In this document: positions 62,678 through 64,000 of the stretch, piece by piece | How the letters are laid out: the number at the start of each line of letters is the position of its first letter | Position numbering within the stretch: the stretch's first letter is position 1 | DNA from: Helicobacter macacae MIT 99-5501 | Lineage (GTDB): Bacteria; Campylobacterota; Campylobacteria; Campylobacterales; Helicobacteraceae | Direction: 5' to 3' | Length of the DNA: 64,000 nucleotides | Assembly: GCF_000507845.1 (NCBI RefSeq) | Contig: NZ_KI669454.1 | Span: 62,001-126,000 of the forward strand | Position numbers and translations under genes: made by a program | The notes under the pieces: generated by a model | Told to the model about the DNA's origin: nothing | Seen by the model: the letters and a program-made list of their open reading frames with translations, nothing else | Database searches by the model: none

Positions 62678-62895
62678 TAGTCCTCCTTTAGTTGATTTAG
62701 GTATTTGTTATACCATAGGCATAGCACGGCTATCACAGCGCAAGCAAGCACCATACCGACCCACAAAATCACAAGTTTGGTAAGCGTGAGGTTTTCGGCA
62801 TTGACAAAGAGATATGAAATCATACCAAGCAGGGCAAGCCCAAAGGCAGATATAACTTTCTCTAGGTTGTTTAGGATTCTCTCAAGTTTTTTCAT
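62677..62895 (-). CDS. Small membrane protein with two helices
   Basis: 72 residues from ATG 62895: MKKLERILNNLEKVISAFGL, then two hydrophobic segments (LALLGMISYLFV; LVILWVGMVLACAVIAVLCLW), and a charged end NKYLNQLKED. The open frame reaches 62961, but the upstream part encodes the -10 box TATAAT (62908-62903). That lies only 7 bases before this ATG and would make the message practically leaderless. Translation of the tiny downstream gene is coupled through TAATG. Family not recognised. Confidence 0.65.
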   Translation of the reverse strand: MKKLERILNNLEKVISAFGLALLGMISYLFVNAENLTLTKLVILWVGMVLACAVIAVLCLWYNKYLNQLKED

Positions 62896-62902
62896 AAGCG
62901 CG

Positions 62903-62908
62903 ATTATA
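62903..62908 (-). promoter_or_regulatory. -10 box of the small membrane protein pair
   Basis: GCGCTATAATCGCGCTT on the minus strand; TATAAT ends 7 bases before the ATG, so transcription would start at or next to the start codon. Confidence 0.5.
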
Positions 62909-63005
62909 GCGCAGTTTTGAGTTTGATAGGATAATAAATTTGCGACTTTATTCACAAGCAAAATCTATCAGCGCACGCGGGATTTTGACAAAAATAGACA
63001 AAAAC

Positions 63006-63076
63006 GGACAATCAAATGTCCATCTGCAATGCCACCAAAAAAGCACACAAAAATTTTAGCGGACAATCAAATGTCC
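63006..63076 (+). promoter_or_regulatory. Two copies of a 16-bp palindrome upstream of the DUF2779 gene
   Basis: GGACAATCAAATGTCC occurs at 63006-63021 and again at 63061-63076, 55 bases apart. Arms GGACA/TGTCC are perfect with a 6-base centre. The second copy covers the -35 region of a promoter whose -10 TATAAT is at 63088-63093. Likely operator for an unknown regulator. Confidence 0.6.
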
Positions 63077-63087
63077 GTTTTGCTCGG

Positions 63088-63093
63088 TATAAT
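63088..63093 (+). promoter_or_regulatory. -10 box of the DUF2779 gene
   Basis: TCGGTATAATG, 27 bases before the ATG, with AAAGGAG in between. Confidence 0.6.
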
Positions 63094-63120
63094 GTCTCTC
63101 ACAAAAACAAAGGAGAGCAA

Positions 63121-64000
63121 ATGCCACGCACAATACACACTCACAGCGCAACCAAACAAGTAGAAAACACCACAGCAAGTAAGACACACAATGCAAAGGC
63201 ACGCGCAACCGTGATAGATAAAAGTAACCACGACAAGCAAACCCACGCAACAATCACAAACAAAAATCTAAGCCAATCAAATCAAGCCCACACAATAAAG
63301 GACACAACAAAACCCACAAAACCCACAAGCCAAATGCCAACCACCAAACCCCACTCCTTGCACCTCTCCAAGTCCCAATACCTGCGTGGCGTGCAGTGCC
63401 ACAAGCGACTTTGGCTGTATAAATACAAGCGCGAACTGCTAGATGAGCCCACGCCCTCCCAACTAGCGCGATTTCAAGCGGGCAATGAAGTGGGCGAGCT
63501 TGCCCTAAAATTATTTGATTGCAAAGAAAAAATCGCCTTTAGCGAGGGGGACTTTAGCGCGAAAATCGCTAGGACAAAAGAGCTTGTGAAAAGCGGTGCG
63601 CACTCCATTGCCGAAGCAACTTTTTCGCACAACGGCGTTCTAGTAATGGTGGATATTTTGCAAATCACGGCGGACGGGCTTATCATAAACGAAGTCAAAT
63701 CTAGCACGGGACTAAAGAGCGTGCATATCGATGATTTGGCGGTGCAGTATTTCGTGCTAAGTGGCGCGGGGCATAAAGTCATCGGTGCAAATCTCGTGCA
63801 TATCGATAGCACATACACACGCAAAGGTGTGCTTGAAGTGGAAAAGCTATTTGCTAAAATCGATTGCCTGCAAGCCGTGCTTGAGAAGCAAAGCGAGGTA
63901 GAGCAAAATCTGTGTGAATTTGAGAAGATTCTAGAAGACAGCACAAACGCGCCAAACATAGCGATAGGCACGCAGTGTGATTGCCCTTATGAGTGCGATT
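63121..64000 (+). CDS. DUF2779 / Cas4-like PD-(D/E)xK protein, 5' part (cut by window edge)
   Basis: Starts at ATG 63121 with AAAGGAGAGCAA upstream and is open to the end of the window (293 codons). The first 80 residues are low complexity (Thr, Lys, Asn, Gln, His). Then LHLSKSQYLRGVQCHKRLWLYKYKRELLDE and LARFQAGNEVGELALKLF begin the DUF2779 family. SIAEATFSHNGVLVMVDILQI and LIINEVKSSTGLKSVHIDDLAVQYFVL give the Cas4/RecB-like nuclease pattern (Asp, Glu-x-Lys, Gln-x2-Tyr equivalent). TQCDCPYECD near the edge may start the cysteine cluster. No CRISPR genes are near. Possible repair or defence nuclease. Confidence 0.82.
   Translation, partial: MPRTIHTHSATKQVENTTASKTHNAKARATVIDKSNHDKQTHATITNKNLSQSNQAHTIKDTTKPTKPTSQMPTTKPHSLHLSKSQYLRGVQCHKRLWLYKYKRELLDEPTPSQLARFQAGNEVGELALKLFDCKEKIAFSEGDFSAKIARTKELVKSGAHSIAEATFSHNGVLVMVDILQITADGLIINEVKSSTGLKSVHIDDLAVQYFVLSGAGHKVIGANLVHIDSTYTRKGVLEVEKLFAKIDCLQAVLEKQSEVEQNLCEFEKILEDSTNAPNIAIGTQCDCPYECD

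Overview
The window looks like a Helicobacter-type chromosome segment (Campylobacterota). The DNA is AT-rich. There is a 3-methyladenine glycosylase of the MagIII type, and long G/C/T homopolymer tracts sit in surface-sugar and restriction genes. Promoters mostly show an extended -10 box (TGnTATAAT) without a clear -35. Many housekeeping proteins carry hydrophilic Q/N/S/T/K-rich insertions. No ribosomal RNA, insertion sequence or CRISPR array was seen; the only RNA gene found is one tRNA-Lys (CTT).

Layout. 1-7158 (+) is a surface polysaccharide locus: a GT-B glycosyltransferase cut by the window edge, a family 2 glycosyltransferase, the complete dTDP-L-rhamnose set rfbA-rfbC-rfbD-rfbB, and a WbsX-type glycosyltransferase. 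rfbB holds a G10 tract and the WbsX gene a G13 tract; the WbsX gene is out of frame as read and would be in frame with 12 G. 7159-31942 is mostly housekeeping: a coiled-coil protein behind a G10 promoter tract, a secreted Cys/His protein, a methyltransferase, ribD, magIII, pepD, ppk, pyrD, gpt, a class V aminotransferase, tRNA-Lys, purH, aspA, a DASS dicarboxylate carrier, an AI-2E family protein, thiE, a DinB protein, dapF and a secreted protein. 32275-35259 (-) is an iron-siderophore type ABC transporter. 35836-41777 holds a FabL-like reductase overlapping dapA, an outer-membrane protein remnant, rmuC, galU and a small membrane protein.

41921-62402 is the most unusual part. A TonB-dependent receptor lies divergent to a nickel/peptide-type ABC transporter (binding protein, two permeases, fused double ATPase). 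The transporter genes are separated by two blocks of defence genes. The first block has a HEPN/Abi-like protein, a type IIG restriction-modification enzyme switched by a C13 tract, and a YafQ-type toxin-antitoxin pair. The second is another type IIG enzyme interrupted at an A8 tract. 62546-64000 has two tiny membrane proteins and the start of a DUF2779/Cas4-like nuclease gene behind a repeated palindrome.

The most striking signal is a dispersed repeat family that is translated in frame. A copy of about 470 bp sits inside the first glycosyltransferase and another inside the fused ABC ATPase. Fragments sit in the binding protein and in the first restriction enzyme (there in reverse orientation). 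Related palindromic copies occupy three gaps between convergent genes. This resembles in principle the Rickettsia palindromic elements that insert into protein genes. All functional calls are from motif recognition by eye; no database search was run.
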